A DNA stretch of 64,000 nucleotides, taken from positions 778,910-842,909 of the forward strand of contig NZ_AWFZ01000028.1 in assembly GCF_000463155.2 (NCBI RefSeq), in the 5' to 3' direction. The notes beneath the pieces are model-generated. The model worked only from the letters and a program-made list of their open reading frames with translations. It did no database searches and was not told the DNA's origin. The position numbers and the translations under genes were made by a program. Below are positions 36,996-45,495 of this stretch, one piece after another. The first letter of the stretch is position 1. Every line of letters starts with the position of its first letter. Origin of the DNA: Siccibacter turicensis LMG 23730 (GTDB taxonomy: Bacteria > Pseudomonadota > Gammaproteobacteria > Enterobacterales > Enterobacteriaceae).

Positions 36996-38057
36996 TTGAA
37001 TATCGATACACGTGAAATAACGCTGGAACCAGCAGACAATGCCCGTCTGCTGAGTTTGTGCGGACCGTTCGACGACAATGTTAAACAGCTCGAACGGCGT
37101 CTGGGCATCGAAATTAACCGTCGCGATAACCACTTTACGCTCACTGGCAGAACGCTGTGCGTAAATGCTGCGGCGAATATTCTGCGCGATCTGTATGTCG
37201 ATACCGCCCCGATGCGCGGCCAGACAAAAGACATTGACCCGGAGAGTATTCATCTCGCGATCAAAGAATCCCGCGTGCTGGAACAGACGGCAGAAAGCGT
37301 GCCGGAGTTCGGCAAAGCGGTAAACATCAAAACGAAGCGTGGCGTTATCAAGCCGCGTACCCCTAATCAGGCGCAGTACATCGCCAATATTCTCGATCAC
37401 GACATCACCTTTGGCGTGGGCCCGGCGGGTACGGGTAAAACCTACCTCGCGGTTGCCGCAGCGGTTGATGCGCTGGAGCGTCAGGAGATTCGCCGTATCC
37501 TGCTGACCCGCCCTGCGGTAGAAGCCGGTGAAAAGCTGGGCTTCCTGCCGGGCGATCTCAGCCAGAAGGTTGACCCTTACCTGCGCCCGCTCTACGACGC
37601 CCTGTTTGAAATGCTGGGCTTTGAGCGCGTGGAAAAGCTGATGGAGCGCAACGTTATTGAAGTTGCCCCGCTGGCCTACATGCGTGGCCGTACCCTGAAC
37701 GATGCCTTTATCATTCTTGATGAGAGCCAGAACACCACCATCGAACAGATGAAGATGTTCCTGACCCGTATCGGCTTTAACTCCAAAGCGGTGATTACCG
37801 GAGATATCACTCAGATCGACCTGCCGCGCAGCACTAAGTCCGGCCTGCGTCACGCTATTGAGGTGCTGGCTGAGGTCGAAGAGATCAGCTTTAACTTCTT
37901 CCACAGCGAAGACGTGGTGCGTCACCCGGTCGTTGCGCGCATCGTCACCGCCTATGAAGCCTGGGAAGAGGCCGATCAGAAGCGTAAAGCGGAGCAGGCG
38001 GCGGAACGCAAACGTGAAGCTCAGGCACAGGCCACTGGCTCGCAGGAGAACCCATGA
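36996..38057 (+). CDS. ybeZ: YbeZ, PhoH-like NTPase
   Basis: The 353-residue protein starts at TTG 36996, preceded by AGAGGATAAG. It has an N-terminal KH-like region, then a PhoH domain with Walker [14 protein letters not shown] near residue 145 and Walker [11 protein letters not shown]. The C-terminal tail is charged and coiled-coil-like ([16 protein letters not shown]). It partners YbeY in RNA and ribosome maturation; the biochemical role of the NTPase is not fully settled. Overlaps ybeY by four bases (ATGA). Confidence 0.95.
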   Translation: MNIDTREITLEPADNARLLSLCGPFDDNVKQLERRLGIEINRRDNHFTLTGRTLCVNAAANILRDLYVDTAPMRGQTKDIDPESIHLAIKESRVLEQTAESVPEFGKAVNIKTKRGVIKPRTPNQAQYIANILDHDITFGVGPAGTGKTYLAVAAAVDALERQEIRRILLTRPAVEAGEKLGFLPGDLSQKVDPYLRPLYDALFEMLGFERVEKLMERNVIEVAPLAYMRGRTLNDAFIILDESQNTTIEQMKMFLTRIGFNSKAVITGDITQIDLPRSTKSGLRHAIEVLAEVEEISFNFFHSEDVVRHPVVARIVTAYEAWEEADQKRKAEQAAERKREAQAQATGSQENP

Positions 38058-38521
38058 GCCAGGTAATGCTGGATTTGCAGATTGCCTGCGAAGACCCCGC
38101 CGGGCTTCCGGATGAAGCCCAGTTTCAGACCTGGCTGGACGCCGTGATACCGCAGTTTCAGGAAGAGTCGGAAGTGACCATCCGCATCGTTGACGATGCC
38201 GAGAGTCACGAGCTTAACCTGACCTATCGCGGCAAGGATAAATCCACCAACGTGCTCTCCTTCCCGTTTGAAGCCCCGCCGGGCATCGAGCTGCCGCTGT
38301 TGGGCGACCTGATCATCTGCCGCCAGGTGGTTGAGCGCGAAGCGCGTGAGCAGGAAAAACCGCTTCACGCGCACTGGGCGCATATGGTTATCCACGGCAG
38401 TTTGCATCTGCTGGGCTATGACCATATTGAAGACGATGAAGCCGAAGAGATGGAAGGCATTGAGACAGAGATAATGCTTGCCCTGGGCTTCGCCGATCCG
38501 TACATTGCCGAGAAAGAGTAA
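38054..38521 (+). CDS. ybeY: YbeY, endoribonuclease of rRNA maturation
   Basis: The 155-residue UPF0054 metalloprotein has the zinc motif [11 protein letters not shown] (His at three conserved positions, around residue 114-124) and the family arginine in [16 protein letters not shown]. In E. coli it acts in 16S rRNA 3'-end maturation and 70S quality control. Translationally coupled to ybeZ. A GC-rich hairpin (38544-38559) lies between it and corC but has no U tract. Confidence 0.96.
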   Translation: MSQVMLDLQIACEDPAGLPDEAQFQTWLDAVIPQFQEESEVTIRIVDDAESHELNLTYRGKDKSTNVLSFPFEAPPGIELPLLGDLIICRQVVEREAREQEKPLHAHWAHMVIHGSLHLLGYDHIEDDEAEEMEGIETEIMLALGFADPYIAEKE

Positions 38522-38599
38522 CCGGCGTAAGCCGAGCCCTGCGCCCCGCCCTTGCGGGGTTGCACATCATTAACTAACACGAGAACCTGAACGAACGCC

Positions 38600-39478
38600 A
38601 TGAGCGACGACAACTCACACAGTAGCGATTCACCCAATACTAAAAAGGGATTTTTCTCTCTTATTCTGAGCCAGCTGTTCCACGGCGAACCTAAAAACCG
38701 TGACGAACTGCTGGAGCTGATTCGTGACTCCGGGCAGAACGAGCTTATCGATGAAGATACGCGCGACATGCTCGAAGGCGTGATGGATATCGCAGACCAG
38801 CGCGTCCGCGACATCATGATCCCCCGCTCACAGATGGTCACCCTGAAACGCAACCAGACGCTGGACGAGTGTCTCGACGTCATTATCGAGTCCGCCCACT
38901 CGCGTTTCCCGGTCATCAGTGAAGATAAGGATCACATCGAAGGGATTCTGATGGCGAAAGATCTGCTGCCGTTTATGCGCAGCGATGCAGAAGCCTTCAG
39001 TATGGAAAAAGTGTTACGCCAGGCTGTTGTGGTGCCGGAAAGCAAGCGCGTTGACCGCATGCTGAAAGAGTTTCGCTCCCTGCGCTATCACATGGCGATT
39101 GTGATTGACGAGTTTGGCGGCGTGTCGGGTCTTGTGACCATTGAAGATATCCTTGAGCTTATCGTCGGCGAGATTGACGACGAGTACGACGAGGAAGAGG
39201 ACAACGATTTCCGCCAGCTGAGCCGTCATACCTGGACGGTGCGAGCGCTGGCGCCAATCGAAGATTTTAACGAGACCTTTGGCACCAGCTTCAGCGATGA
39301 AGAAGTGGATACCATCGGTGGCCTGGTCATGCAGGCGTTCGGCCATCTTCCCGCCCGCGGTGAAACCATTGAGATCAATGGTTATCAGTTCAAAGTGGCG
39401 ATGGCAGACAGCCGCCGTATTATTCAGGTTCATGTCAAATTCCCGGACGACGCGCCGCCGCCTAAACTGGATGAATGA
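38600..39478 (+). CDS. corC: CorC (YbeX), CBS-domain protein linked to ion efflux and ribosome function
   Basis: The 292-residue soluble protein contains two CBS domains (about 70-190, with [12 protein letters not shown] and [20 protein letters not shown]) and a C-terminal CorC/HlyC domain. It was named for Mg2+/Co2+ efflux with CorA. Its constant neighbourhood with ybeZY and lnt suggests a ribosome- or envelope-related task. Its TGA stop overlaps a possible lnt start. Confidence 0.93.
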   Translation: MSDDNSHSSDSPNTKKGFFSLILSQLFHGEPKNRDELLELIRDSGQNELIDEDTRDMLEGVMDIADQRVRDIMIPRSQMVTLKRNQTLDECLDVIIESAHSRFPVISEDKDHIEGILMAKDLLPFMRSDAEAFSMEKVLRQAVVVPESKRVDRMLKEFRSLRYHMAIVIDEFGGVSGLVTIEDILELIVGEIDDEYDEEEDNDFRQLSRHTWTVRALAPIEDFNETFGTSFSDEEVDTIGGLVMQAFGHLPARGETIEINGYQFKVAMADSRRIIQVHVKFPDDAPPPKLDE

Positions 39479-39483
39479 TTCAA

Positions 39484-41028
39484 ATGGAAGTTGCTTCCTG
39501 GTATAACCGCCAGCCGGTTCGTCTGCTGCTGGCCTTACTGTTCGGAGCCAGCGGTACGCTGGCTTTTTCACCTTTTGATTTCTGGCCAGCCGCCCTGCTC
39601 TCGCTGGTGGCGCTTCAGGGGTTAACCCTGCATCGCAGGCCCATGCAGAGCGCGCTTATCGGCTTCTTCTGGGGGCTGGGGCTGTTCGGCAGCGGTGTAA
39701 ACTGGGTGTATGTCAGCATCGCCCAGTTTGGCGGAATGCCGGAAGCGATCAATATCTTCCTCGTGGTGTTGCTGGCGGCCTATCTATCGCTCTACACCGG
39801 GCTGTTCGCCGGGGTACTGACGCGCCTGTGGCCGAAGGCGGGCTGGGTAAGGCTGACGATCGCCGCACCGGTGGTCTGGCAGTGCAGCGAGTTCCTGCGC
39901 GGCTGGGTGCTGACCGGTTTCCCGTGGCTGCAGTTTGGCTACACCCAGATTGACGGTCCGCTGAAGGGGCTGGCGCCGGTTGCTGGCGTGGAGAGCATTA
40001 CCTTCCTGCTGATGGCGCTAAGCGGCATGCTGGTGCTGGCCGCGGTTAAACGCCGCTGGCAACCGCTGGCGCTGGCGATTGCGCTGTTTGCGCTCGCCTG
40101 GCCGCTGCGCTATCTCAGCTGGTTTACCTTGCAGCCAGAGCGGGCGACCCGCGTTGCGCTGGTGCAGGGCAATATCCCGCAGGCGCTGAAGTGGAACGAG
40201 GATGAGCTTTACCGCACGCTGGATATTTACACCTCCGCCACCCAGGCGCAGATGGGCAAAGCCCAGCTTATCATCTGGCCGGAGTCGGCTATTCCCGATC
40301 TGGAGATCAACCAGCAGCAGCTGTTGACCACCCTGGACTCGCTGCTCACGTCGCGTAACAGCACGCTGATCACCGGTCTGGTGGATGCGCGGCTGAACGG
40401 CCACAACCGCTACGATACCTATAACACCATCATCACGCTCGGTGCGGGCAGCCCCTACAGCTATCGCTCAACCAACCGCTACAACAAAAATCACCTGGTA
40501 CCTTTCGGGGAGTTTGTACCGCTGGAGAGCATTCTGCGCCCGCTGGCGCCGTTCTTCGATCTGCCGATGTCGTCCTTCAGCCGTGGCCCGTACGTACAGC
40601 CCCAGCTGCAGGCCCACGGCTTTAAAATGACGGCGGCCATCTGCTACGAGATTATTCTTGGTGAGCAGGTGCGGGACAACTTCCGTGCCGATACCGATTT
40701 CCTGCTGACGATATCGAACGATGCGTGGTTCGGTCACTCTATCGGGCCGTGGCAGCACTTCCAGATGGCGCGTATGCGTGCGTTGGAGCTGGCTCGTCCT
40801 CTGCTGCGCAGCACCAACAACGGCGTTACGGCGGTGATTGGCCCGCAGGGTGAAGTGCAGAAGATTATCCCGCAGTTCACTCGCCAGACGCTGGATGCAA
40901 CGGTGACCCCAGCAACCGGGCTTACCCCCTATGCCCGAATGGGCAACTGGCCGCTCTGGGCGCTGACCGTTATCTTCGGTTTTGCGGCGCTGGTGATGAG
41001 CCTGCGCGCCAGAACGCGTAAAGCCTGA
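39484..41028 (+). CDS. lnt: Apolipoprotein N-acyltransferase
   Basis: This 514-residue inner-membrane enzyme adds the third acyl chain to lipoproteins (LptE and RlpA in this window would be substrates). About six N-terminal membrane helices precede a periplasmic nitrilase domain with the Glu-Lys-Cys triad visible as [20 protein letters not shown] and AAICYEII. I start at ATG 39484, which aligns with E. coli; an ATG at 39475 overlapping corC (ATGA) is possible and would add three residues. Terminator follows directly. Confidence 0.95.
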   Translation: MEVASWYNRQPVRLLLALLFGASGTLAFSPFDFWPAALLSLVALQGLTLHRRPMQSALIGFFWGLGLFGSGVNWVYVSIAQFGGMPEAINIFLVVLLAAYLSLYTGLFAGVLTRLWPKAGWVRLTIAAPVVWQCSEFLRGWVLTGFPWLQFGYTQIDGPLKGLAPVAGVESITFLLMALSGMLVLAAVKRRWQPLALAIALFALAWPLRYLSWFTLQPERATRVALVQGNIPQALKWNEDELYRTLDIYTSATQAQMGKAQLIIWPESAIPDLEINQQQLLTTLDSLLTSRNSTLITGLVDARLNGHNRYDTYNTIITLGAGSPYSYRSTNRYNKNHLVPFGEFVPLESILRPLAPFFDLPMSSFSRGPYVQPQLQAHGFKMTAAICYEIILGEQVRDNFRADTDFLLTISNDAWFGHSIGPWQHFQMARMRALELARPLLRSTNNGVTAVIGPQGEVQKIIPQFTRQTLDATVTPATGLTPYARMGNWPLWALTVIFGFAALVMSLRARTRKA

Positions 41029-41034
41029 TGCTTC

Positions 41035-41063
41035 AGGGCCCGCCTCGGCGGGCCTTTCTTTTA
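41035..41063 (+). terminator. Terminator of ybeZ-ybeY-corC-lnt
   Basis: GGGCCCGCC / GGCGGGCC-type stem with a TC-rich loop, followed by TTTCTTTT. Confidence 0.85.
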
Positions 41064-41090
41064 TAACGCTCTCCCCCTTCCCCGCAATTC

Positions 41091-41106
41091 TGGCACACCC
41101 CTTGCT
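41091..41106 (+). promoter_or_regulatory. Sigma-54 promoter of gltIJKL
   Basis: TGGCAC-N5-TTGCT matches the -24/-12 consensus, with GG and GC exactly ten bases apart. Transcription would start near 41118, giving an untranslated leader of about 280 bases. E. coli gltI (ybeJ) belongs to the NtrC/sigma-54 regulon. Confidence 0.85.
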
Positions 41107-41163
41107 TAATACTTACTAACACAACGGCCCGGCGTCGCTGCATCAGCGTTAGCATGAATGCCC

Positions 41164-41202
41164 TGCACCAGCACGGCACAGCAGCGGCACCAAATTGGTG
41201 CA
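41164..41202. promoter_or_regulatory. Two NtrC-like dyads downstream of the sigma-54 promoter
   Basis: GGCACCAAATTGGTGCA (41186-41202) is a nearly perfect NtrC site (GCACC-N5-GGTGC). A weaker one, TGCACCAGCACGGCACA, lies at 41164-41180. Their centres are 22 bases apart, about two helical turns. Both are inside the presumed transcribed leader, about 50-85 bases after the start site. Confidence 0.7.
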
Positions 41203-41330
41203 TGAAAAGATTTTTGCCTTGAAACGGTGCGGCGCGCTTCGCAAAAATAAACAATATAATCACTAAATCTTTACATTAAGCCAGGCTGGATGTTAACAAA
41301 TAGCAACAATACTGCGCGATATTACGGCAG

Positions 41331-41353
41331 ACATAACAACATACACACTCACA
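41331..41353 (+). promoter_or_regulatory. CA-rich element in the gltI leader, probable GcvB target
   Basis: An unpaired-looking ACATAACAACATACACACTC tract lies 45-67 bases upstream of the gltI start. In Salmonella GcvB binds a C/A-rich element at a comparable distance in gltI mRNA through its G/U-rich R1 region. Confidence 0.6.
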
Positions 41354-41397
41354 TGGGTATCAACAGCGTCCCTGGCGCTGCGATAAAGGAGTTGGAT

Positions 41398-42309
41398 ATG
41401 CAATTACGTAAACTGGCCGCGGCAATGCTGGTGATGGGTATCACCGCAGGCGTTGCTCAGGCTGAAGATGCCGCGGGCACTGCACAGCAGAGCACGCTGG
41501 ATAAAATTGCCAAAAACGGTGTCATCGTGGTTGGCCACCGTGAGTCATCCGTACCTTTCTCTTACTACGATAACCAGCAGAAAGTGGTGGGCTACTCTCA
41601 GGCTTACTCCAACGCTATCGTTGAAGCGGTGAAAACCAAACTGAACAAGCCGGATCTGCAGGTTAAGCTGATCCCTATCACCTCTCAGAACCGTATCCCG
41701 CTGCTGCAGAACGGCACCTTCGATTTTGAGTGCGGCTCGACCACTAACAACGTTGAACGCCAGAAGCAGGCTGCCTTCTCCAACACCATCTTTGTGGTCG
41801 GCACCCGTTTACTGACCAAAAAAGGCGGCGCGGTTAAAGATTTCGACGACCTGAAAGGCAAAGCGGTAGTCGTGACCTCGGGTACCACTTCCGAAGTGCT
41901 GCTGCACAAGCTGAACGACGAGAAGAAAATGGATATGCGCATCATCAGCGCCAAAGACCACGGTGACTCGTTCCGCACCCTGGAAAGCGGCCGCGCGGTG
42001 GCGTTTATGATGGATGACGCCCTGCTGGCAGGTGAGCGTGCGAAAGCGAAGAAACCGGATCAGTGGGATATCGTCGGCACGCCGCAGTCTCAGGAAGCCT
42101 ACGGCTGTATGCTACGTAAAGGCGACACCGAGTTTAAAAAGCTGATTGATGACACCATCGCCAGGGTGGAGACCTCCGGCGAAGGCGCCAAGTGGTTTGA
42201 TACGTGGTTCAAAAACCCTATCCCACCGAAAAATCTCAACCTGAACTTTGAGCTTTCCGATGAAATGAAAGCGCTGTTCAAAGAGCCAAACGACAAGGCA
42301 CTGAATTAA
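41398..42309 (+). CDS. gltI: Glutamate/aspartate periplasmic binding protein
   Basis: The 303-residue solute-binding protein has a signal peptide (cleaved after ...ITAGVAQA, residue 22) and a family-3 substrate-binding domain, with STLDKIAKNGVIVVGHRESSVPFSYY matching E. coli GltI. I use the ATG 41398 next to AAAGGAGTTGGAT; a frame open to 41290 has no such site. It delivers glutamate or aspartate to GltJK-GltL. Regulation probably combines NtrC/sigma-54 and GcvB. Confidence 0.96.
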   Translation: MQLRKLAAAMLVMGITAGVAQAEDAAGTAQQSTLDKIAKNGVIVVGHRESSVPFSYYDNQQKVVGYSQAYSNAIVEAVKTKLNKPDLQVKLIPITSQNRIPLLQNGTFDFECGSTTNNVERQKQAAFSNTIFVVGTRLLTKKGGAVKDFDDLKGKAVVVTSGTTSEVLLHKLNDEKKMDMRIISAKDHGDSFRTLESGRAVAFMMDDALLAGERAKAKKPDQWDIVGTPQSQEAYGCMLRKGDTEFKKLIDDTIARVETSGEGAKWFDTWFKNPIPPKNLNLNFELSDEMKALFKEPNDKALN

Positions 42310-42371
42310 TTACAACCATTAGGGGCGGGTTCTCCTGCCCTCTCGATTGCTCTGAAGCACGGACAGACTAT

Positions 42372-42537
42372 ACGCCTGATGGCCGTTCCCCATCGGGCGC
42401 GAATTACCCAGCGGGTACAGGTAACACACCCCGGTCGCCACTGTAGCGACACGGTATAAAAAACAGTGACGCCTGATACACAAAGGTAAAAAGCTTCTTA
42501 ACAATCTTCGAGGGTAGCGCTGCTACCCTCATTTTTT
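42372..42537 (+). ncRNA. sroC: Probable SroC sRNA from the gltI-gltJ spacer
   Basis: The 239-base spacer is in the place of SroC, an sRNA of about 160 nt processed from gltIJKL mRNA that acts as a sponge for GcvB. The 3' end is set by an intrinsic terminator (42510-42537). The 5' end is estimated from the known length only. A hairpin-forming CCTGATGG...CCATCGGG pair lies near the 5' part. I identify it by position and terminator, not by full sequence match. Confidence 0.6.
42510..42537 (+). terminator. Internal terminator upstream of gltJ (3' end of SroC)
   Basis: GAGGGTAGC / GCTACCCTC stem followed by ATTTTTT, just 12 bases before the gltJ start codon. It would reduce gltJKL expression relative to gltI and define the sRNA end. 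Confidence 0.85.
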
Positions 42538-42548
42538 CGGAGTGTATT

Positions 42549-43289
42549 ATGTCTATAGACTGGAACTGGGGGATCTTTTTACAGTCCGCCCCGTTCGGCA
42601 ACACCACCTATCTCGGCTGGTTGTGGAGTGGTTTTCAGGTCACCGTCGCGCTGTCGATTACCGCCTGGATTATCGCTTTCTTTGTCGGCTCCCTGTTTGG
42701 CATCCTGCGTACCGTTCCGAACCGCTTTTTGTCCGGTCTCGGCACCTGCTACGTTGAACTGTTCCGTAACGTCCCGCTGATCGTGCAATTCTTCACCTGG
42801 TATCTGGTGGTGCCCGAGCTGCTGCCGGAAGATCTCGGCATGTGGTTTAAAGCGGAGCTCGATCCCAACATTCAGTTCTTCCTCTCTTCCATGATCTGTC
42901 TGGGCCTGTTTACCGCAGCACGCGTGTGCGAACAGGTGCGCGCCGCGATCCAGTCGCTGCCGCGCGGCCAGAAGAACGCCGCGCTGGCGATGGGGCTCAC
43001 GCTGCCTCAGGCGTATCGCTACGTGCTGCTGCCAAACGCCTATCGCGTTATCGTGCCGCCGATGACCTCTGAGATGATGAACCTGGTGAAAAACTCGGCC
43101 ATCGCCTCGACCATCGGCCTGGTGGACATGGCCGCTCAGGCTGGCAAGCTGCTGGACTACTCCGCGCATGCCTGGGAATCCTTTACCGCGATCACGCTGG
43201 CCTACGTGCTGATTAACGCCGTGATTATGCTGGTGATGAACCTCGTCGAGCGCAAAATTCGCCTGCCGGGCAATATGGGGGGCAAATAA
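42549..43289 (+). CDS. gltJ: Glutamate/aspartate ABC permease GltJ
   Basis: The 246-residue inner-membrane subunit has about five helices and the HisM/GlnP-type EAA loop ([23 protein letters not shown], about residues 137-160), where the ATPase docks. It pairs with GltK. Its ribosome-binding site CGGAGTG lies directly behind the SroC terminator. TAATG junction with gltK. Confidence 0.96.
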   Translation: MSIDWNWGIFLQSAPFGNTTYLGWLWSGFQVTVALSITAWIIAFFVGSLFGILRTVPNRFLSGLGTCYVELFRNVPLIVQFFTWYLVVPELLPEDLGMWFKAELDPNIQFFLSSMICLGLFTAARVCEQVRAAIQSLPRGQKNAALAMGLTLPQAYRYVLLPNAYRVIVPPMTSEMMNLVKNSAIASTIGLVDMAAQAGKLLDYSAHAWESFTAITLAYVLINAVIMLVMNLVERKIRLPGNMGGK

Positions 43290-43966
43290 TGTACGAGTTT
43301 GACTGGAGTTCTATTCTGCCGGCCATGCCCTATCTGCTGGACGGCCTGATGATTACCCTGAAGATCACCCTCACCGCCGTGGTGGTGGGGATCGTCTGGG
43401 GAACGCTGCTGGCGGTGATGCGTCTGTCGACCTTCAAGCCACTGGCCTGGTTTGCCAGCAGCTACGTCAACGTCTTCCGCTCCATTCCGCTGGTGATGGT
43501 GCTGCTGTGGTTTTACCTGATTGTCCCTGGCCTGTTGCAGCAGGTGCTGGGCCTGTCGCCGAGCACGGATATCCGCCTTATCTCGGCGATGGTCGCCTTC
43601 TCGATGTTCGAAGCGGCCTACTACTCCGAAATTATCCGCGCCGGGATCCAGAGCATCTCCCGCGGCCAGTCCCACGCCGCGCTGGCACTGGGGATGACCC
43701 ACTGGCAGTCGATGAAGCTTATTATTCTGCCGCAGGCGTTCCGCGCCATGGTGCCGCTGCTGCTCACCCAGGGGATCGTCCTGTTCCAGGATACCTCGCT
43801 GGTCTATGTGTTGAGCCTCGCGGACTTCTTCCGCACCGCCTCCACCATTGGTGAGCGCGACGGTACCCAGGTCGAAATGATCCTCTTCGCCGGTTTCGTT
43901 TACTTTGTTATCAGCCTGAGCGCCTCGTTGCTGGTCAGCTATCTGAAAAGAAGGACTGTGTCATGA
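43289..43966 (+). CDS. gltK: Glutamate/aspartate ABC permease GltK
   Basis: The 225-residue permease partner of GltJ has the EAA loop [24 protein letters not shown] near residue 110-135. It starts in a one-base overlap with gltJ and ends in a four-base overlap with gltL (ATGA), so the three transport subunits are coupled. Confidence 0.96.
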   Translation: MYEFDWSSILPAMPYLLDGLMITLKITLTAVVVGIVWGTLLAVMRLSTFKPLAWFASSYVNVFRSIPLVMVLLWFYLIVPGLLQQVLGLSPSTDIRLISAMVAFSMFEAAYYSEIIRAGIQSISRGQSHAALALGMTHWQSMKLIILPQAFRAMVPLLLTQGIVLFQDTSLVYVLSLADFFRTASTIGERDGTQVEMILFAGFVYFVISLSASLLVSYLKRRTVS

Positions 43967-44688
43967 TTTCCCTGAAAAACGTTTCTAAATGGTATGGTCA
44001 CTTTCAGGTGTTGACCGATTGCTCCACCGAGGTGAAAAAAGGCGAAGTGGTCGTGGTTTGCGGCCCGTCAGGCTCGGGTAAGTCCACCCTTATCAAAACG
44101 GTGAACGGCCTTGAGCCTGTCCAGAAGGGCGAGATTACCGTCAACGGCACCCGGGTGAACGACAAGAAAACCAACCTCGCACAGCTGCGTTCCCACGTGG
44201 GGATGGTGTTCCAGCATTTCGAACTGTTCCCTCACCTCTCGATTATCGAAAACCTGACCCTGGCGCAGGTTAAGGTTCTGAAGCGTGACAAAGCCGCAGC
44301 CCGCGATAAGGGGCTGAAGCTGCTGGAGCGCGTCGGACTGTCGGCGCACGCCAACAAGTTCCCGGCACAGCTCTCCGGCGGCCAGCAGCAGCGTGTGGCA
44401 ATCGCCCGCGCGCTGTGCATGGATCCGGTGGCGATGCTGTTTGACGAACCCACCTCGGCACTCGATCCGGAGATGATCAACGAAGTGCTGGACGTAATGG
44501 TTGAGCTGGCACAGGAAGGGATGACCATGATGGTGGTAACGCACGAAATGGGCTTCGCCCGTAAAGTGGCGCACCGCGTCATCTTTATGGATGAAGGGAA
44601 AATCGTTGAGGATGCGCAAAAAGAGGAGTTTTTCGCCAATCCGAAGTCCGAACGCGCCAAAGACTTCCTCGCCAAAATCCTCCACTAA
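43963..44688 (+). CDS. gltL: Glutamate/aspartate ABC transporter ATPase GltL
   Basis: The 241-residue ATPase has Walker [10 protein letters not shown] (about residues 34-42), signature [15 protein letters not shown], Walker [16 protein letters not shown] and the H-loop VVTHEMGFA. It powers GltIJK. Last gene of the operon; a bidirectional terminator separates it from ybeL. In E. coli rihA follows gltL, but not here. Confidence 0.97.
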   Translation: MISLKNVSKWYGHFQVLTDCSTEVKKGEVVVVCGPSGSGKSTLIKTVNGLEPVQKGEITVNGTRVNDKKTNLAQLRSHVGMVFQHFELFPHLSIIENLTLAQVKVLKRDKAAARDKGLKLLERVGLSAHANKFPAQLSGGQQQRVAIARALCMDPVAMLFDEPTSALDPEMINEVLDVMVELAQEGMTMMVVTHEMGFARKVAHRVIFMDEGKIVEDAQKEEFFANPKSERAKDFLAKILH

Positions 44689-44712
44689 TTGCCGGATTCT
44701 GCCCGCGCAGAA

Positions 44713-44744
44713 TAAAAAGCCTTCCACGTGGAAGGCTTTTTTTA
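44713..44744. terminator. Bidirectional terminator between gltL and ybeL
   Basis: AAAAAGCCTTCCAC / GTGGAAGGCTTTTTTT is a near-perfect stem with A- and T-rich flanks, usable from both sides. Confidence 0.9.
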
Positions 44745-45227
44745 TCAGGGTTCGAACGGCCTGCGCTGGAACTGATCGTGCCCGCACTTCGGACACACCG
44801 GCAGCACGTCGGGGGTATAGACCGCCAGGTGGTAGTGGCACTTCTCGCACACCAGATTACCCAGCCCCACCACTTCACCGCTGTGGTAGACACCGTGATG
44901 GTTGAGGTCCTGGAACACTTCTCGCCATTCGAGCTGAGTTTTGTCGGTGATGTCCGCCAGCTCCTGCCACAGGCTTTCCTTGATTACCCGCATAAATACG
45001 CTGTCGGTGAACTCTTCCTGGCTCTCGCCATAGCTTCTGGCAAACTCCTCCAGATCGCGGCGCACCGCCCGGGTTACCTCATCCACTTCCGTGCGCGTCA
45101 GTTCGCCCGTCTGCACCACGCGTTCACGCGCGCTGGCGACCAGCGCATCGATATCACGCTCGCCGTTGCGCAGCCGCTCGGTGAGCTGGGCCACCAGTTC
45201 CCGGTAATATTGAGCAACCTTGTTCAT
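44745..45227 (-). CDS. ybeL: YbeL, zinc-ribbon protein (DUF1451)
   Basis: The 160-residue protein closely matches E. coli YbeL. The N-terminal two thirds are charged and helical (YYRELVAQLTERLRNGERD). The C-terminus has a four-cysteine zinc ribbon, CEKC...CPKCGHDQF. The function is unknown. In E. coli it lies between leuS and a block including hscC and rihA; here that block is absent and ybeL abuts gltL. It diverges from leuS. Confidence 0.93.
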   Translation of the reverse strand: MNKVAQYYRELVAQLTERLRNGERDIDALVASARERVVQTGELTRTEVDEVTRAVRRDLEEFARSYGESQEEFTDSVFMRVIKESLWQELADITDKTQLEWREVFQDLNHHGVYHSGEVVGLGNLVCEKCHYHLAVYTPDVLPVCPKCGHDQFQRRPFEP

Positions 45228-45402
45228 TCGCTTTTCTCTCCTGTAAGGTAACCTCTTCTAATAATAGACGTTAATTCCCGCTCCCTTTGTTAGCCGCTGC
45301 ACATCTGCTGTAAAGGAATGCAAAGCTGCGGCCTGCATACGCACAATATGCACCCATCTGCGAGGCGTGCCGCATGCCAAACATCTCTGCCGGGAAAGAC
45401 TG

Positions 45403-45431
45403 TTGCCAGGCGGGCGAATCGGCTATGCTAT
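45403..45431 (+). promoter_or_regulatory. Candidate leuS promoter
   Basis: TTGCCA (45403-45408), a 17-base spacer and TGCTAT (45426-45431), about 60 bases before the leuS ATG. Confidence 0.6.
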
Positions 45432-45495
45432 GCGGATCTGAAATACTACCGTTAGCTACCACTGTAGCTGTTTTAACACAGGACCACTGGCTGCC

